A stretch of DNA of 64,000 bases from Thioalkalivibrio sp. ALE31 (GCF_000377405.1 NZ_KB905022.1:62001-126000), one strand, 5' to 3'; numbered from the stretch's first letter, positions 27,513 through 36,188 are shown. The notes: generated by a model from the letters alone, not told the origin. Numbers and translations are program-made.

Positions 27513-27959
27513 TTACGGCTTGCTGTAGGTGTAGCCCTGCTGCTGCAGGTAAGAGATGTGTGCCACGCCGCTCGGGATGATGTCGGCCTCGGTGGCATCG
27601 TAGAGGTCGTTCTCGATGTCATAGCCGCGGCCACGAACCGTGTTGGCACAGACCTGGAAGTCGACGTTCTGCATCTTCAGGTTGTCGATCGACCCCTTCA
27701 GGTTCTCGTTCTCCAGCGCGTGGGCCAGCAGCGACAGACCATTGCCGTGCATGACGACTTTGACGTCCATGTTGTCTGCACCGACCGCGTTGATATGGTT
27801 CTGGATGTTGCGCAGCATGCCGCTCTGGCGGTTCTCGTTGTCGTAGTTCACGTGATAAACGACCTTGTGGGTGCCATAGTCGAAATCACTCGCGGATGCC
27901 GCGCCCGGGAGGGCAAAGGCGGCGGCCATTGCCAGCGGAAGAATAATGCTCTTTTTCAT
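27513..27959 (-). CDS. Secreted DsrE family protein 2
   Basis: A 148-aa protein with a signal peptide (cleavage near ASASDF, residue 24-25). It matches DsrE protein 1 along its length, with Cys104 in FQVCANT and the C-terminal QQQGYTY motif. Tandem duplication of the pair is likely, each copy having its own ribosome binding site (AGGAG here) and terminator. The predicted location is the periplasm. Role inferred from family: persulfide or thiol handling. Confidence 0.88.
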   Translation of the reverse strand: MKKSIILPLAMAAAFALPGAASASDFDYGTHKVVYHVNYDNENRQSGMLRNIQNHINAVGADNMDVKVVMHGNGLSLLAHALENENLKGSIDNLKMQNVDFQVCANTVRGRGYDIENDLYDATEADIIPSGVAHISYLQQQGYTYSKP

Positions 27960-28156
27960 GTTCAGGCTCCTGCTTGTGTTCCCGTGTGTTCGTTGTCGAT
28001 ACGCCCGGGGCGTATGTCGCGCTGCAAGCAGCTGACCGGATCCGGTGGCGAAGGTCCGTGCCTTTCGTTTCCGGTTACAGGTAGGACGGGAACTATCCGG
28101 GATTATTCCGATCCGAATTTAGATAACTGCCTGATCATATGTAGAAAATTAGAACA

Positions 28157-29301
28157 TTAGAGAGTGGTTCGTCGCATACCCCAGGCGGCGTGCAGGGCCA
28201 GGGTCAGGAGTACCAGGCCGCCGGCCAGCAGCGTGAAGCTGCTCGGGGCCTCGGCCAGGAACAGCCAGACCCAGAGGGTGCCGAACACTGCCTCCAGGAC
28301 CAGGAACAGCGCGACCTCGCCGGCCGGCAGGAAACGGGTCGACAGGGCGATCAGCGCGAGTGCCAGCGGGAGCTGCACCAGGCCCATCACGGCGAGCACC
28401 GCGAAGCTGTCGAGGCCGATCGCGAGGGGTGCCGCCAGCGGCCACGCGATGACGGCCGCCAGCAACCCGCCCGCCGCGATCACGGCTAGGGAAACACTGA
28501 TCAATGTTCACGCTCGCGTTGGCACCCCAGGTTTTCCGAGACAAGGCGCGGTGCGCAGCGGGTAGTGGTTCTACCCGCAAGTGGCGCAACGCAGGATCGG
28601 GGAACCTGGGGTGCCAACCCCACAAATCATTCAATGCAGGGGCTCGGCCGCTTTTGTGCGCGCACAGCGTTGCGGCTCCCTTGTGCAGAATGACTGCACG
28701 GCAGTCACCGCGCCTTGTTCGCACGCAAAAGCGACTCGAGCGCGAGCGTGCACATTGATCAGTGTTTCCCTAGGCGATCCACCCGCGGCGAACGCCGCAG
28801 CAACGTCAGGTTGATGCCGACCACGAGCGCGGCCATCAGCGCAAGCCCGTCCCCCAGCCAGCCCCCGGCCTCCAGCGACCCGGCAAACACGCCGATGATC
28901 CCGCCGAGGCAGACCAGCATCGCGACCCACGTCCGCGGGGGCACCCACTCGCGCAGCAGTACCCCGGAAAACACGGCGGCGAACAGCGGCGAGGCGGCCA
29001 GGATCACGACCACGTTGGCGACCGTGGTGTGCAGGATGGCCAGCACGAAAAGGATGGTGGTGGCGGCAAAGCCTGCCGAGACCCAGCCGGCATCCGCGCC
29101 GCCCAGGCGCAGGTGGGTCCAGGCCCAGCGCCCGTCGAGGACACGCAGCAACAGGGTCAGGGCAAGCGCCATCAGCAGCCCGCGCCAGAAGACGATGTTC
29201 ATGCCCTGAGTGTCGGCCAGGCGCACCAGCAGCCCGTCGAAGCTGAGCGCCATCACACCGGTGAAGGCGAGCAGCGAGCCGTGCAGGTGTTCGCGTTGCA
29301 T
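28157..29301 (-). pseudogene. EamA/DMT family transporter split by a palindromic element
   Basis: The N-terminal part (29301-28773) encodes five hydrophobic helices with the EamA start LAFTGVMALSFDGLLVRLA. The frame then runs into the element at 28489-28770 and stops at once. The C-terminal part (28486-28157) resumes with AVIAAGGLLAAVIAWP and the last helices. Removing the 282-bp element plus one TA joins codons for VDRL and AVIA in frame and gives an intact protein of about 286 aa, the usual family length. The disruption is therefore recent. An alternative GTG start is at 29313. Confidence 0.93.
28489..28770. mobile_element. TA-flanked palindromic element (MITE-like), copy 3, inside eamA
   Basis: 282 bp, flanked on both sides by TA (28487-28488 and 28771-28772). 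It begins GGGAAACACTGATCAATGT and ends with the inverted ACATTGATCAGTGTTTCCC. The orientation is that of copy 2: arm B, then a short spacer (CACAAATCATTCAATGCA), then arm A. This copy proves mobility because it interrupts a transporter gene. It has no coding capacity, so it would need a transposase supplied from elsewhere. Confidence 0.95.
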
Positions 29302-29377
29302 GATTCGGGTCACCCTCCATGTGCCGCTTTTCCAGCGGGGTTGTTACAGTGCGTGGGTACCGTTTTCGGAGTGCCCT

Positions 29378-30286
29378 ATGTCCGCATCCCCCATCCCGCC
29401 CGAACTGCAGCCGATCGGGGCCATTGGCCTCGGCATCATGGGCGCGCCCATGAACCGCAACCTCCTGGCCGCCGGGGCCGAAGTTCGTGTCTGGGCACGC
29501 CGGCCGGAGACGGCGGAGGCACTCGCGCAGGAGGGGGCGCAGTCGTGCGCGAGCCTCCCGGAGCTGGTTCGCGGCGTGCGGGTTCTGGTGCTGAATGTGT
29601 CCGATACGCCGGATGTCGAGGCGCTGATGCTGGGCCCGGACGGCATCCTGGAGCACGCCCGTCCCGGCCTGATCGTGATCGACCACAGCACCATCGACCC
29701 GATGCGGACGCGCGCCATCGCGCGCGCGGCCGCCGAACGCGAAGTGACCTTCGTGGATGCCCCGGTCTCGGGGGGCGAGCCGGGTGCCCGCGCCGGTTCA
29801 CTGAGCCTGATGGTAGGCGGCCCCGCCGCGGTGGTCGAGTCGCTGCGCCCGATCTTCGAGGTCGTGGGATCCACCCTGACGCACGTGGGTGACAGCGGGG
29901 CGGGGCAGATCGCCAAGGCCTGCAACCAGCTGGTGGTGGGCGAGACGCTGGTCGCGGTGGGCGAGGCCTTCGCGCTGGCGGAGCAGTCGGGTGTGGATCC
30001 GGCCCGGGTCCGCGAGGCGCTGATGGGCGGCTTTGCCAGCTCGCGCATCCTGGAGGTGCATGGCCAGCGCCTGCTGGACGGGGACTTCGAGCCGGGGTTC
30101 CAGGTCGGGCTGTATCACAAGGACCTGGGCATCATCGCCGATCTGAGCCGGGACCTTGGGCTCGCGACCGATGGGCTCAAGCCGGTGCGCGAGGCCGTGG
30201 ATGCAGCGCTTGAGGCCGGGCAGGCCCGGCATGATGTGTCGATCCTCGCCCGCTTCTGCGTGCGCGCCAGCGAACCGGCTTCCTGA
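29378..30286 (+). CDS. NAD(P)-dependent beta-hydroxyacid dehydrogenase family protein
   Basis: A 302-aa oxidoreductase of the 3-hydroxyisobutyrate/tartronate semialdehyde reductase family. It shows the Rossmann motif GAIGLGIMGAPMNRNL, the substrate-binding DAPVSGGEPGA and the catalytic Lys in GAGQIAKACNQL. These enzymes interconvert beta-hydroxyacids and semialdehydes in the cytosol; the exact substrate is not clear. ATG at 29378 starts MSASPIPPELQP just before the nucleotide-binding strand. Divergent from the broken eamA gene and convergent with the Nramp-like gene (4 nt apart). Confidence 0.9.
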   Translation: MSASPIPPELQPIGAIGLGIMGAPMNRNLLAAGAEVRVWARRPETAEALAQEGAQSCASLPELVRGVRVLVLNVSDTPDVEALMLGPDGILEHARPGLIVIDHSTIDPMRTRAIARAAAEREVTFVDAPVSGGEPGARAGSLSLMVGGPAAVVESLRPIFEVVGSTLTHVGDSGAGQIAKACNQLVVGETLVAVGEAFALAEQSGVDPARVREALMGGFASSRILEVHGQRLLDGDFEPGFQVGLYHKDLGIIADLSRDLGLATDGLKPVREAVDAALEAGQARHDVSILARFCVRASEPAS

Positions 30287-30290
30287 GCGG

Positions 30291-31592
30291 TCAGAGCACG
30301 AAGCGCCAGACCAGCCAGGCCAGCGAAAACCCGGCCAGGAAGATGATGCCGGCCCAGGCCAGGGCACGCAGGCCGGGCCCGGGTCGGGCATCCGCCGGCA
30401 TATCTGGTGACATCACCGCTCGGAAAGTGATCCAGGCGAGGATCGGGGCCGAGAGGAATGACAGGGTGGTCGCGATATCGACGAAGCGTGTGAACTGCTC
30501 GCCGGCGAGCCAGATCAGGGCCAACGCCCCGGTGGCGACGATCAGCAGGGCGATGCGATAGCCCCACCATTCCAGCCGGCCCTCGGCGCCCGTGTCCGGG
30601 TCGCTGCCCCGGGGCTGGTGGCTGTTCTCGCGCAGCGCGCGCAGGGTGGCCATGATCACTCGCGGGTAGGCGTCGGTCACGGCCAGGGTGGTGGAGAACA
30701 TCGTGGTCAGCGCCGCGATCGCGATCAGGGAGCGACTCCACTCGCCCAGGCTCTGGGCGTAGAGATCCACCAGCTGCGCCGAGAAGGCGGCCGCCCCCGG
30801 GGCGAAGCCGACACCGCTGCCGTACATCAGCAGGGCCCCCAGGAGCATGAACACGAGTGCCAGCGCGGTGGCACCGAAGAAGCCCAGCCGGAAGTCGAAC
30901 ACGGCCTCGCGCACACTGGGGTGATGCCCGGTCATGCGTGCGCGCTCCTGGGTCCAGACCGAATGCCAGGCGGCCACGTCCAGCGGGATCGGCATCCATC
31001 CCAGCAACGCCAGCACGAAGGCGAGCCCGGCCAGGGTCCACAGGTTCGACCATTCCCGGGCGCCGGAGAGCGCATGCCAGTCGGGGGCCTCCTGGAACGC
31101 CAGGGCGACCGCGACCACGGTGGAGACACTCAGCGCGGCCATGATGATCTTCATGCCCAGGTCGAGCCCCTTGTAGGCCTCGACCATCAGGAAGGCGATG
31201 CAGGCGGCCAGGATCAGTGCGGAGAGTACGACCATCGACAGGTCCAGCCCGAAGACCAGGGCGAACAGCCCCGCGGTGGTCAGTGTCACCACGGCCTGGA
31301 TGATGAACAGCGTGCCCAGCGTCACCGCGATGTACAGGCCCAGGGCCCAGTTGCCGAGCCGGTGATAGCCGGTCAGCAGGTTGTGCCCGGTGGCGGCCGC
31401 GTAGCGTGGCCCGAATTCCAGAAAGGGGTACTTGAACAGGCAGGCCAGGAGCACGATCGGGATCAGCAGCAGCCCGTATTCGGCGCCGCCGCGGGTGGCC
31501 TGGACCAGATGCGAGACGCCCACCGCCGCGCCGGCCATCAGCAGGCCGGGTCCGATGGCGGCGCGCAGCGTGGCGCGGGTGGATGCGGTCAT
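30291..31592 (-). CDS. Nramp-like divalent metal transporter homologue lacking metal motifs
   Basis: A 433-aa inner-membrane protein with about 11 helices. The start of the first helix, IGPGLLMAGAAVG, fits the Nramp family. The canonical TM1 DPGN metal motif reads GVSH here, and the TM6 MPH motif reads MPI (GWMPIPLDVAAWHS). Canonical Mn2+/Fe2+ transport is therefore doubtful; it belongs to a divergent Nramp-related group with unknown substrate. It overlaps the diguanylate cyclase gene upstream by four bases (ATGA), so the two are coupled. Confidence 0.8.
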   Translation of the reverse strand: MTASTRATLRAAIGPGLLMAGAAVGVSHLVQATRGGAEYGLLLIPIVLLACLFKYPFLEFGPRYAAATGHNLLTGYHRLGNWALGLYIAVTLGTLFIIQAVVTLTTAGLFALVFGLDLSMVVLSALILAACIAFLMVEAYKGLDLGMKIIMAALSVSTVVAVALAFQEAPDWHALSGAREWSNLWTLAGLAFVLALLGWMPIPLDVAAWHSVWTQERARMTGHHPSVREAVFDFRLGFFGATALALVFMLLGALLMYGSGVGFAPGAAAFSAQLVDLYAQSLGEWSRSLIAIAALTTMFSTTLAVTDAYPRVIMATLRALRENSHQPRGSDPDTGAEGRLEWWGYRIALLIVATGALALIWLAGEQFTRFVDIATTLSFLSAPILAWITFRAVMSPDMPADARPGPGLRALAWAGIIFLAGFSLAWLVWRFVL

Positions 31593-33124
31593 GAATCGAT
31601 GTTTCCTTGATCGGTTGCTGCCGTGTCCGACTGGGGCAGGGCGTCGGTGCTGGCGATGATAATGCGGTCGCGTCCGCTGTTCTTGGCGGCGTACAGGGCC
31701 TGGTCGGCGCGGCCCAGCAGCGAATCGGCCGTATCCCCGGGGCGGAAGCTGGCAATGCCGCCGGAGCAGGTCTGGCCGCTGGGCATCGCCGCGCGCAGGC
31801 GCTCCAGGATATGGCGCGTCTGCCGGGCATCCGTATGCGGAAACACGATCACGAACTCCTCGCCGCCGAAGCGCGCCAGCAGGTCTGTGGGGCGCAGGCT
31901 CGGGCGCCAGGCGCGGACCATGTCGCGAAGCAGGGCGTCGCCGGCGGCATGGCCGTGGGTGTCGTTGTAGCGCTTGAAGTGATCGATATCCAGGAAGGCC
32001 AGGGTCAGTGGTCCGGCATTACGCTCGGCCCGCGCGATTTCGCGGTCCAGTTGCTCCTCCAGGTGGCGACGGTTGCCGACCCCGGTCAGTGCGTCGCTGC
32101 GGGAGAGGTGTTCCAGTCGCTGCGCCAGTACGTGGGTTTCGCGGAGCAGGCCTGCCATGCGGTACATCACCAGCAGGAACAGCAGGATGGACGCGATCGC
32201 GGCCACGCGGATGGTCTCCGTCTCGCCTGCGGCGGTGGCCAGGATCACCATGGGGACCAGCACCGAGGCCGCCCCCAGGATCAGCAGGCGCCGACCGGAC
32301 AGTTCGGCGGGCGAGGTGTGGGTTTGCGGTTCCACTCTCGCGGACGGGTGCCATGCGGCCGCCGCGATCAGCGCATAGGCCACGAGCCAGAGGGCGTCGG
32401 TCAGGCCGCCCGCAAGGTACCAGCCCGCGGAGTTGCCATGGGCATACAGCAGGTCGGCGGCCAGATAGGCCAGCATCCCCAGCAGCAGGAAGCTGTGGGC
32501 GGTGATGCCCGTACGCTGCAGGAACACCAGGCGCAGCACCAGCACCAGCAGGATGAGATCGGCAACGGGGTAGCCCGTGGAGACCAGCAGTTGCAGCCAG
32601 CCGAGTCCGGGGTCGTAGGTGTAGGGGGCGATCAGCAGGGCCCAGCCGAGGACCGCGGCCGAGATCCCCACGATCAGCGCATCCACGAAGGCGCCATCGT
32701 TCCGCGCGGCCTGGGCCCCCAAGCGCCACAACGCCACGGCGAACAGCGGGTACACGGCGAGGTAGAAGACATCCGCGGCCGAAGGGAAGGGCTCCAGGCC
32801 CTGCAGGTCCAGCCAGTACCAGATGCCGTGCCCCGTGGCGGCCAGTGCCAGCGCGGCGGCGATCAGGGCCCAGGACGAGGCGGCGAACGGGCGTTGAGGG
32901 CGCAGGGTGGCGAGGGCAACTGCCACCGCGGCGCCGGCGGTCGTGATGACGTAGAGGGCGCTGGCCAGCGGGCCATGGGGCAGGGCGACATAGGCCATGG
33001 CCAGCACCAGGCCGATGCCCAGCAGTACGCCCCAGCCCTCCGGGCGCGGCCGTCGCGCGGTGCGGCGGGCGTCCCTGTTAGCGGCATGCGTGCTGCCACG
33101 CTGGATGTCGGCCGATTCCCCCAT
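31589..33124 (-). CDS. Membrane diguanylate cyclase (GGDEF)
   Basis: A 511-aa protein with about nine N-terminal membrane helices (residues about 30-310) and a C-terminal GGDEF domain. The active site is RFGGEEF and the inhibitory I-site RxxD (RPTD) lies five residues upstream, so product inhibition is likely. It would make cyclic di-GMP in response to a signal at the membrane. The start at 33124 precedes the first helix. It is translationally coupled to the Nramp-like transporter, suggesting a link between the two. Upstream lies palindromic element copy 4. Confidence 0.92.
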   Translation of the reverse strand: MGESADIQRGSTHAANRDARRTARRPRPEGWGVLLGIGLVLAMAYVALPHGPLASALYVITTAGAAVAVALATLRPQRPFAASSWALIAAALALAATGHGIWYWLDLQGLEPFPSAADVFYLAVYPLFAVALWRLGAQAARNDGAFVDALIVGISAAVLGWALLIAPYTYDPGLGWLQLLVSTGYPVADLILLVLVLRLVFLQRTGITAHSFLLLGMLAYLAADLLYAHGNSAGWYLAGGLTDALWLVAYALIAAAAWHPSARVEPQTHTSPAELSGRRLLILGAASVLVPMVILATAAGETETIRVAAIASILLFLLVMYRMAGLLRETHVLAQRLEHLSRSDALTGVGNRRHLEEQLDREIARAERNAGPLTLAFLDIDHFKRYNDTHGHAAGDALLRDMVRAWRPSLRPTDLLARFGGEEFVIVFPHTDARQTRHILERLRAAMPSGQTCSGGIASFRPGDTADSLLGRADQALYAAKNSGRDRIIIASTDALPQSDTAATDQGNIDS

Positions 33125-33204
33125 CGGCCGTATGGTGACAGACCGATGCAGGATTGTCCCGCCTCCGCGGCGGCGCGCGGCTCCCTCCGCAGGGGGGGGC
33201 CTTA

Positions 33205-33486
33205 AGGAGACGCTGATTGAATCGCACGTCCGCGCTCGAGTCGCTTTTGCGCGCGAACAAGGCGCGGTGACTGCCGTGCAGTCATTCTGCACAAGGGAAC
33301 CGCAACGCTGTGCGCGCGCAAAAGCGGCCGAGCCCCTGCTTTCACTGGCTTGTGGGGTTGGTGCCCCCTGTTCCCCGATCCTGCGTTGCGCCGCTTGCGG
33401 GTAGAACCACTACCCGCTGCACGACGCGCCTTGTCTCGGAAAACAGGGGGCGCCAACGCGGACGTGCGATTCAATCAGCGTCTCCT
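33205..33486. mobile_element. TA-flanked palindromic element (MITE-like), copy 4
   Basis: 282 bp, flanked by TA at 33203-33204 and 33487-33488. Its terminal inverted repeats (33205-33233 and 33458-33486) are 29 bp and perfectly matched. They begin AGGAGACGCTGATTGAATC, so it differs from the GGGAAACACTG termini of copies 1-3 at several coordinated positions. Arm A then arm B follow, as in copy 1. Arm B has CCCCTGTT paired with AACAGGGG where the other copies have CCCAGGTT paired with AACCTGGG. Its right end touches the stop codon of the gene at 33486. Confidence 0.95.
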
Positions 33487-33719
33487 TAAAGGCCGATCAG
33501 TTCGGCATGCACACCGGAGGCTGTGACCGTGTCCAGCAGCTTGCGGCTGTTGATGCGTTGCGGGTCGTACTCCACCACCATCAGGTGCGGGCGTTCATCG
33601 TGGCTGGACGCGGCCATCACGCCCGGGAGTTCGCGCAGGGCGTCCTGGATGCGTTCGCGGGCCGCGTGGTCGGTGTCCTCGTCGATGTGGATGGTGACAT
33701 CCGCCATATGGGTGCTCAT
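33486..33719 (-). CDS. Small ferredoxin-fold (HMA-like) protein without CxxC
   Basis: A 77-aa protein with the beta-alpha-beta-beta-alpha-beta layout of heavy-metal-associated domains (VTIHIDEDTDHAARERIQDA, LPGVMAASSH, HLMVVEYDP, SGVHAELIGL). The metal-binding CxxC is absent: the equivalent loop reads DEDTDH. It is therefore probably not a classical copper chaperone. The TAA stop overlaps the TA target duplication of the element copy 4. Divergent from the rhodanese/MBL protein gene. Confidence 0.75.
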   Translation of the reverse strand: MSTHMADVTIHIDEDTDHAARERIQDALRELPGVMAASSHDERPHLMVVEYDPQRINSRKLLDTVTASGVHAELIGL

Positions 33720-33857
33720 TGCGGGCTCCTTCGGCCGCGGGGCCGTGTGCCTACAACATGAATATAGACGCTGCCGGAGGCGGCTCAAGCACCGCGCCTG
33801 GCTGCCGCCGCCGCGGAGGGCTATGGTGAAGGGATGGATACGAACCGGAGAATCACC

Positions 33858-35177
33858 ATGCGAGCGATCTGGCTGGGGCTGGCCCTTGCCGCGGTGGGCA
33901 GCAGTGCCGCGCAGGCCGATGTGCTGACGGGCGACACGCTGCTGGAGGCGGCGAACGCGGAGATCACCAACATCGACCAGGAGGGCCTGCAGGACCTGAT
34001 CGCCAGCGAGCCCGACCACGTGGTGATTGATGTGCGCACGCGTACCGAGATTGATCACACCGGCGGGCAGATCCGCTCCAGCGAGACGCTGAATATCCCG
34101 CGTGGCTGGATCGAGTTCGAGGTGCCGGGCGAGATCCCGGACAAGGACACGCCGATCGTCGTCTACTGCGGCCAGAACCTGCGCAGTGTGGCCGCCGCGC
34201 AGACCCTGCAGCAGATGGGCTACACCAATGTGTACAACTACCCCGGGGGTTTCTTCGAGTGGAAAGACGCCGGGCTGCCGCTGTATGTGCTGGACAAGGC
34301 CCGCGACTCGTTCCTCTACGACCGCCCGCAGGAGGTGACCGACGGCGTCTGGTCCGCGATCGGCGCGACCCAGCCCTCCACCTACGAGAACTCCGGCCAC
34401 AACAACAACCTGTCGTTCATCATCACCGATGATGGCGTGGTGGTGATGAACGCCGGCGACAACTACCTGCTGGCCAAGTCGCTGCATCAGGAGATCAAGA
34501 AGCTTACCGATCAACCGGTGAAATACGTGGTGCTGGAGAATGCCCAGGGCCACGCGATGCTCGGCATGACCTACTGGCAGGAGCAGGGCGCCACGGTCAT
34601 CGCGCACAACGATGCCTGGCGCGAGATCGAGGCCAATGGTCAGGCGAGCCTGGAAGCGGCCGCCACCCGCACCCGCGACAAGGCGTTCATGACCGAGCTG
34701 GGCACGCCGGACGTCACCTTCGCCACCCGCCTGGACCTGGAGATGGGCGGTGAAACCATTCAGATCCGCTACCTCGGGCCGGGCCACGCGCCGGGCGATA
34801 TCGCCCTCTGGGCGCCGGAGCGCAAGGCGCTTATTACCGGGGACCTGGCGTTCCATCAGCGCATGCTGCCGATCTTCGAATACACCGATACCGCCGGCTG
34901 GATCGAGACCTGGCACGAACTGGAGGCCCTGGAGGCCGAGTACATCATCCCCGGCCACGGCGACCCGGTGAACGATTTCGAGGTGCTCCGCCGCTACACC
35001 CACGATTATCTCGTGTACCTGCGCGAGGAGGTCCAGCGCATCCTCGACGAGGGCGGCACGCTGAACGATGCCTACAACATCGACCAGACCGCCTACCGCC
35101 ACCTGGACACCTACGGCGAGCTGCATCGCCAGAACGCCGGCCGCGTGTTCCGCGCCATGGAGTTCGAGGACTTCTGA
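33858..35177 (+). CDS. Periplasmic rhodanese/metallo-beta-lactamase-fold protein
   Basis: A 439-aa protein with a signal peptide (to about residue 20), a rhodanese domain (about 30-145) with Cys104 in YCGQNLRS, and a metallo-beta-lactamase-like domain (about 155-420). In the latter the first zinc motif HxHxDH is replaced by NAQGHAML (228-235), while later ligands His310 (GPGHAPGD), Asp329 and His367 (IPGHGDP) remain. It resembles SoxH-type proteins fused to rhodanese, the reverse order of ETHE1-rhodanese fusions. Sulfur-related periplasmic role inferred. Start chosen at the ATG with GGAG upstream; ATG at 33834 is possible. Confidence 0.85.
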   Translation: MRAIWLGLALAAVGSSAAQADVLTGDTLLEAANAEITNIDQEGLQDLIASEPDHVVIDVRTRTEIDHTGGQIRSSETLNIPRGWIEFEVPGEIPDKDTPIVVYCGQNLRSVAAAQTLQQMGYTNVYNYPGGFFEWKDAGLPLYVLDKARDSFLYDRPQEVTDGVWSAIGATQPSTYENSGHNNNLSFIITDDGVVVMNAGDNYLLAKSLHQEIKKLTDQPVKYVVLENAQGHAMLGMTYWQEQGATVIAHNDAWREIEANGQASLEAAATRTRDKAFMTELGTPDVTFATRLDLEMGGETIQIRYLGPGHAPGDIALWAPERKALITGDLAFHQRMLPIFEYTDTAGWIETWHELEALEAEYIIPGHGDPVNDFEVLRRYTHDYLVYLREEVQRILDEGGTLNDAYNIDQTAYRHLDTYGELHRQNAGRVFRAMEFEDF

Positions 35178-35204
35178 ATCCCAATGCGGAGCGTCCGGGT
35201 CCCT

Positions 35205-35376
35205 CGCCTGTGGGAAGCCAGCCCCTGCCGGCAGGGCGTGGGCAAGGCCTCAATCGCCGAGAGGGCTCGGCTCCTACTGGTCTGGAGCCAGCGTTTGCAG
35301 GAGGCCAGCCCCCTGGCCGATGGGGCGCTTGCAAAACCGCAATCGGCCGGAAACCCGGGCTCTTTTAAGGGCGAGG
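35205..35376. repeat. REP-like palindromic repeat cluster
   Basis: The non-coding region after the rhodanese/MBL gene holds several short palindromes: CCCCTGCCGGCAGGG, CGCCGAGAGGGCTCGGC followed by TCCTAC, and GGCCAGCCCCCTGGCC. The motif GCTCGGCTCCTAC resembles the gammaproteobacterial REP family. No gene is seen between 35178 and 35547. Confidence 0.6.
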
Positions 35377-35400
35377 GTGCACGTGGATCAGCATTTCCCT
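35377..35400. repeat. Solitary end of the TA-flanked palindromic element
   Basis: GTGCACGTGGATCAGCATTT followed by CCCT matches the right terminus of element copy 3 with a few changes. The other end is not nearby, so it is a remnant, perhaps left by deletion or recombination with the REP-like cluster next to it. Confidence 0.5.
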
Positions 35401-35520
35401 GGGAAGTACAGCACGGGAAGTACACCGCGTACGTGAAGGTCGGTTGTGCGGAGAATGGGTCCTGGCGAGAAGGCAGTGCCGGGTCGCATGTGGCATTTCC
35501 CATATCTTCGCGCTAAATTA

Positions 35521-35537
35521 GAACGAACGTTCGGTTC
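35521..35537 (+). promoter_or_regulatory. Palindromic operator candidate of the TetR gene
   Basis: GAACGAACGTTCGGTTC, with the perfect core CGAACGTTCG at 35524-35533, lies 10 nt before the TetR start codon. TetR regulators commonly bind such palindromes in their own promoters, so autorepression that also controls the two DsrE genes downstream is likely. Not proven by sequence alone. Confidence 0.6.
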
Positions 35538-35547
35538 GGTATGGGCG

Positions 35548-36159
35548 ATGACAGAGAACCCGAGGCAATCCGTGCGCGGCGCCGCGCTGCGCAAACTGGT
35601 GCTGGATACCGCGCTCGAGCGGTTCAGTCAGGATGGCTATTTCAATACCTCCATCCATGACATCCGGCGTCAGGCCGGTGTCTCCATCGGCTCGATCTAT
35701 CACCACTTCGGCAACAAGGAGGCGCTGGCCAAGGCGCTGTACGACGAGCTGCTGCAACGCATGGATGCGGGCCTGGCCGAGGTGATGGAGCGCGAGAGCG
35801 GTTGCCGCGCGCGCTGCGACGGGATCATCGCGTTTATGTTCCGGGCCGCCACCGAGGCCCCGCAGACGATGCGTTTCGTGCTCGAGGCGCGGCACCGCGA
35901 GTTTCTCCCGGACGAGCCGCCGGTGTGCTCCTCGCAGCCGTTCCAGCGCATGCGCGAGTGCATCGAACAGGGCATCGCCGCCGGCGAGGTCCGGCCCATG
36001 GAGATCCCGGTGGCGGCCACCGCCGCGTTCGGTGGCGCCATCCGCCTGCTGCACCTGTACCTCGACGGCGTGCTCGAGAAACCCCTGGCGCACTACCTGC
36101 CCGAGACCCAGGAGGCCGCCTGGCGCGCCATCGCGATGCCCTCGGCTAACTGCCCGTAA
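35548..36159 (+). CDS. TetR family transcriptional regulator
   Basis: A 203-aa regulator. The N-terminal helix-turn-helix is typical (LVLDTALERFSQDGYFNTSI then IRRQAGVSIGSIYHHFGNKE) and the C-terminal ligand domain is helical, with several cysteines (GCRARC, PVCSS). It is followed 29 nt later by two DsrE-like genes on the same strand and preceded by a palindrome. It probably controls that small unit, responding to an unknown ligand or thiol state. A further start upstream in frame is possible but would overlap the operator. Confidence 0.88.
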   Translation: MTENPRQSVRGAALRKLVLDTALERFSQDGYFNTSIHDIRRQAGVSIGSIYHHFGNKEALAKALYDELLQRMDAGLAEVMERESGCRARCDGIIAFMFRAATEAPQTMRFVLEARHREFLPDEPPVCSSQPFQRMRECIEQGIAAGEVRPMEIPVAATAAFGGAIRLLHLYLDGVLEKPLAHYLPETQEAAWRAIAMPSANCP

Positions 36160-36188
36160 CCCGTTTTTCTACCGAAGGAGAATCCCCG

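Noticed and set aside
27960-28156. Possible c-di-GMP or other riboswitch upstream of DsrE protein 2
   Set aside because: The region is AT-rich but I could not match the conserved core of any riboswitch class.
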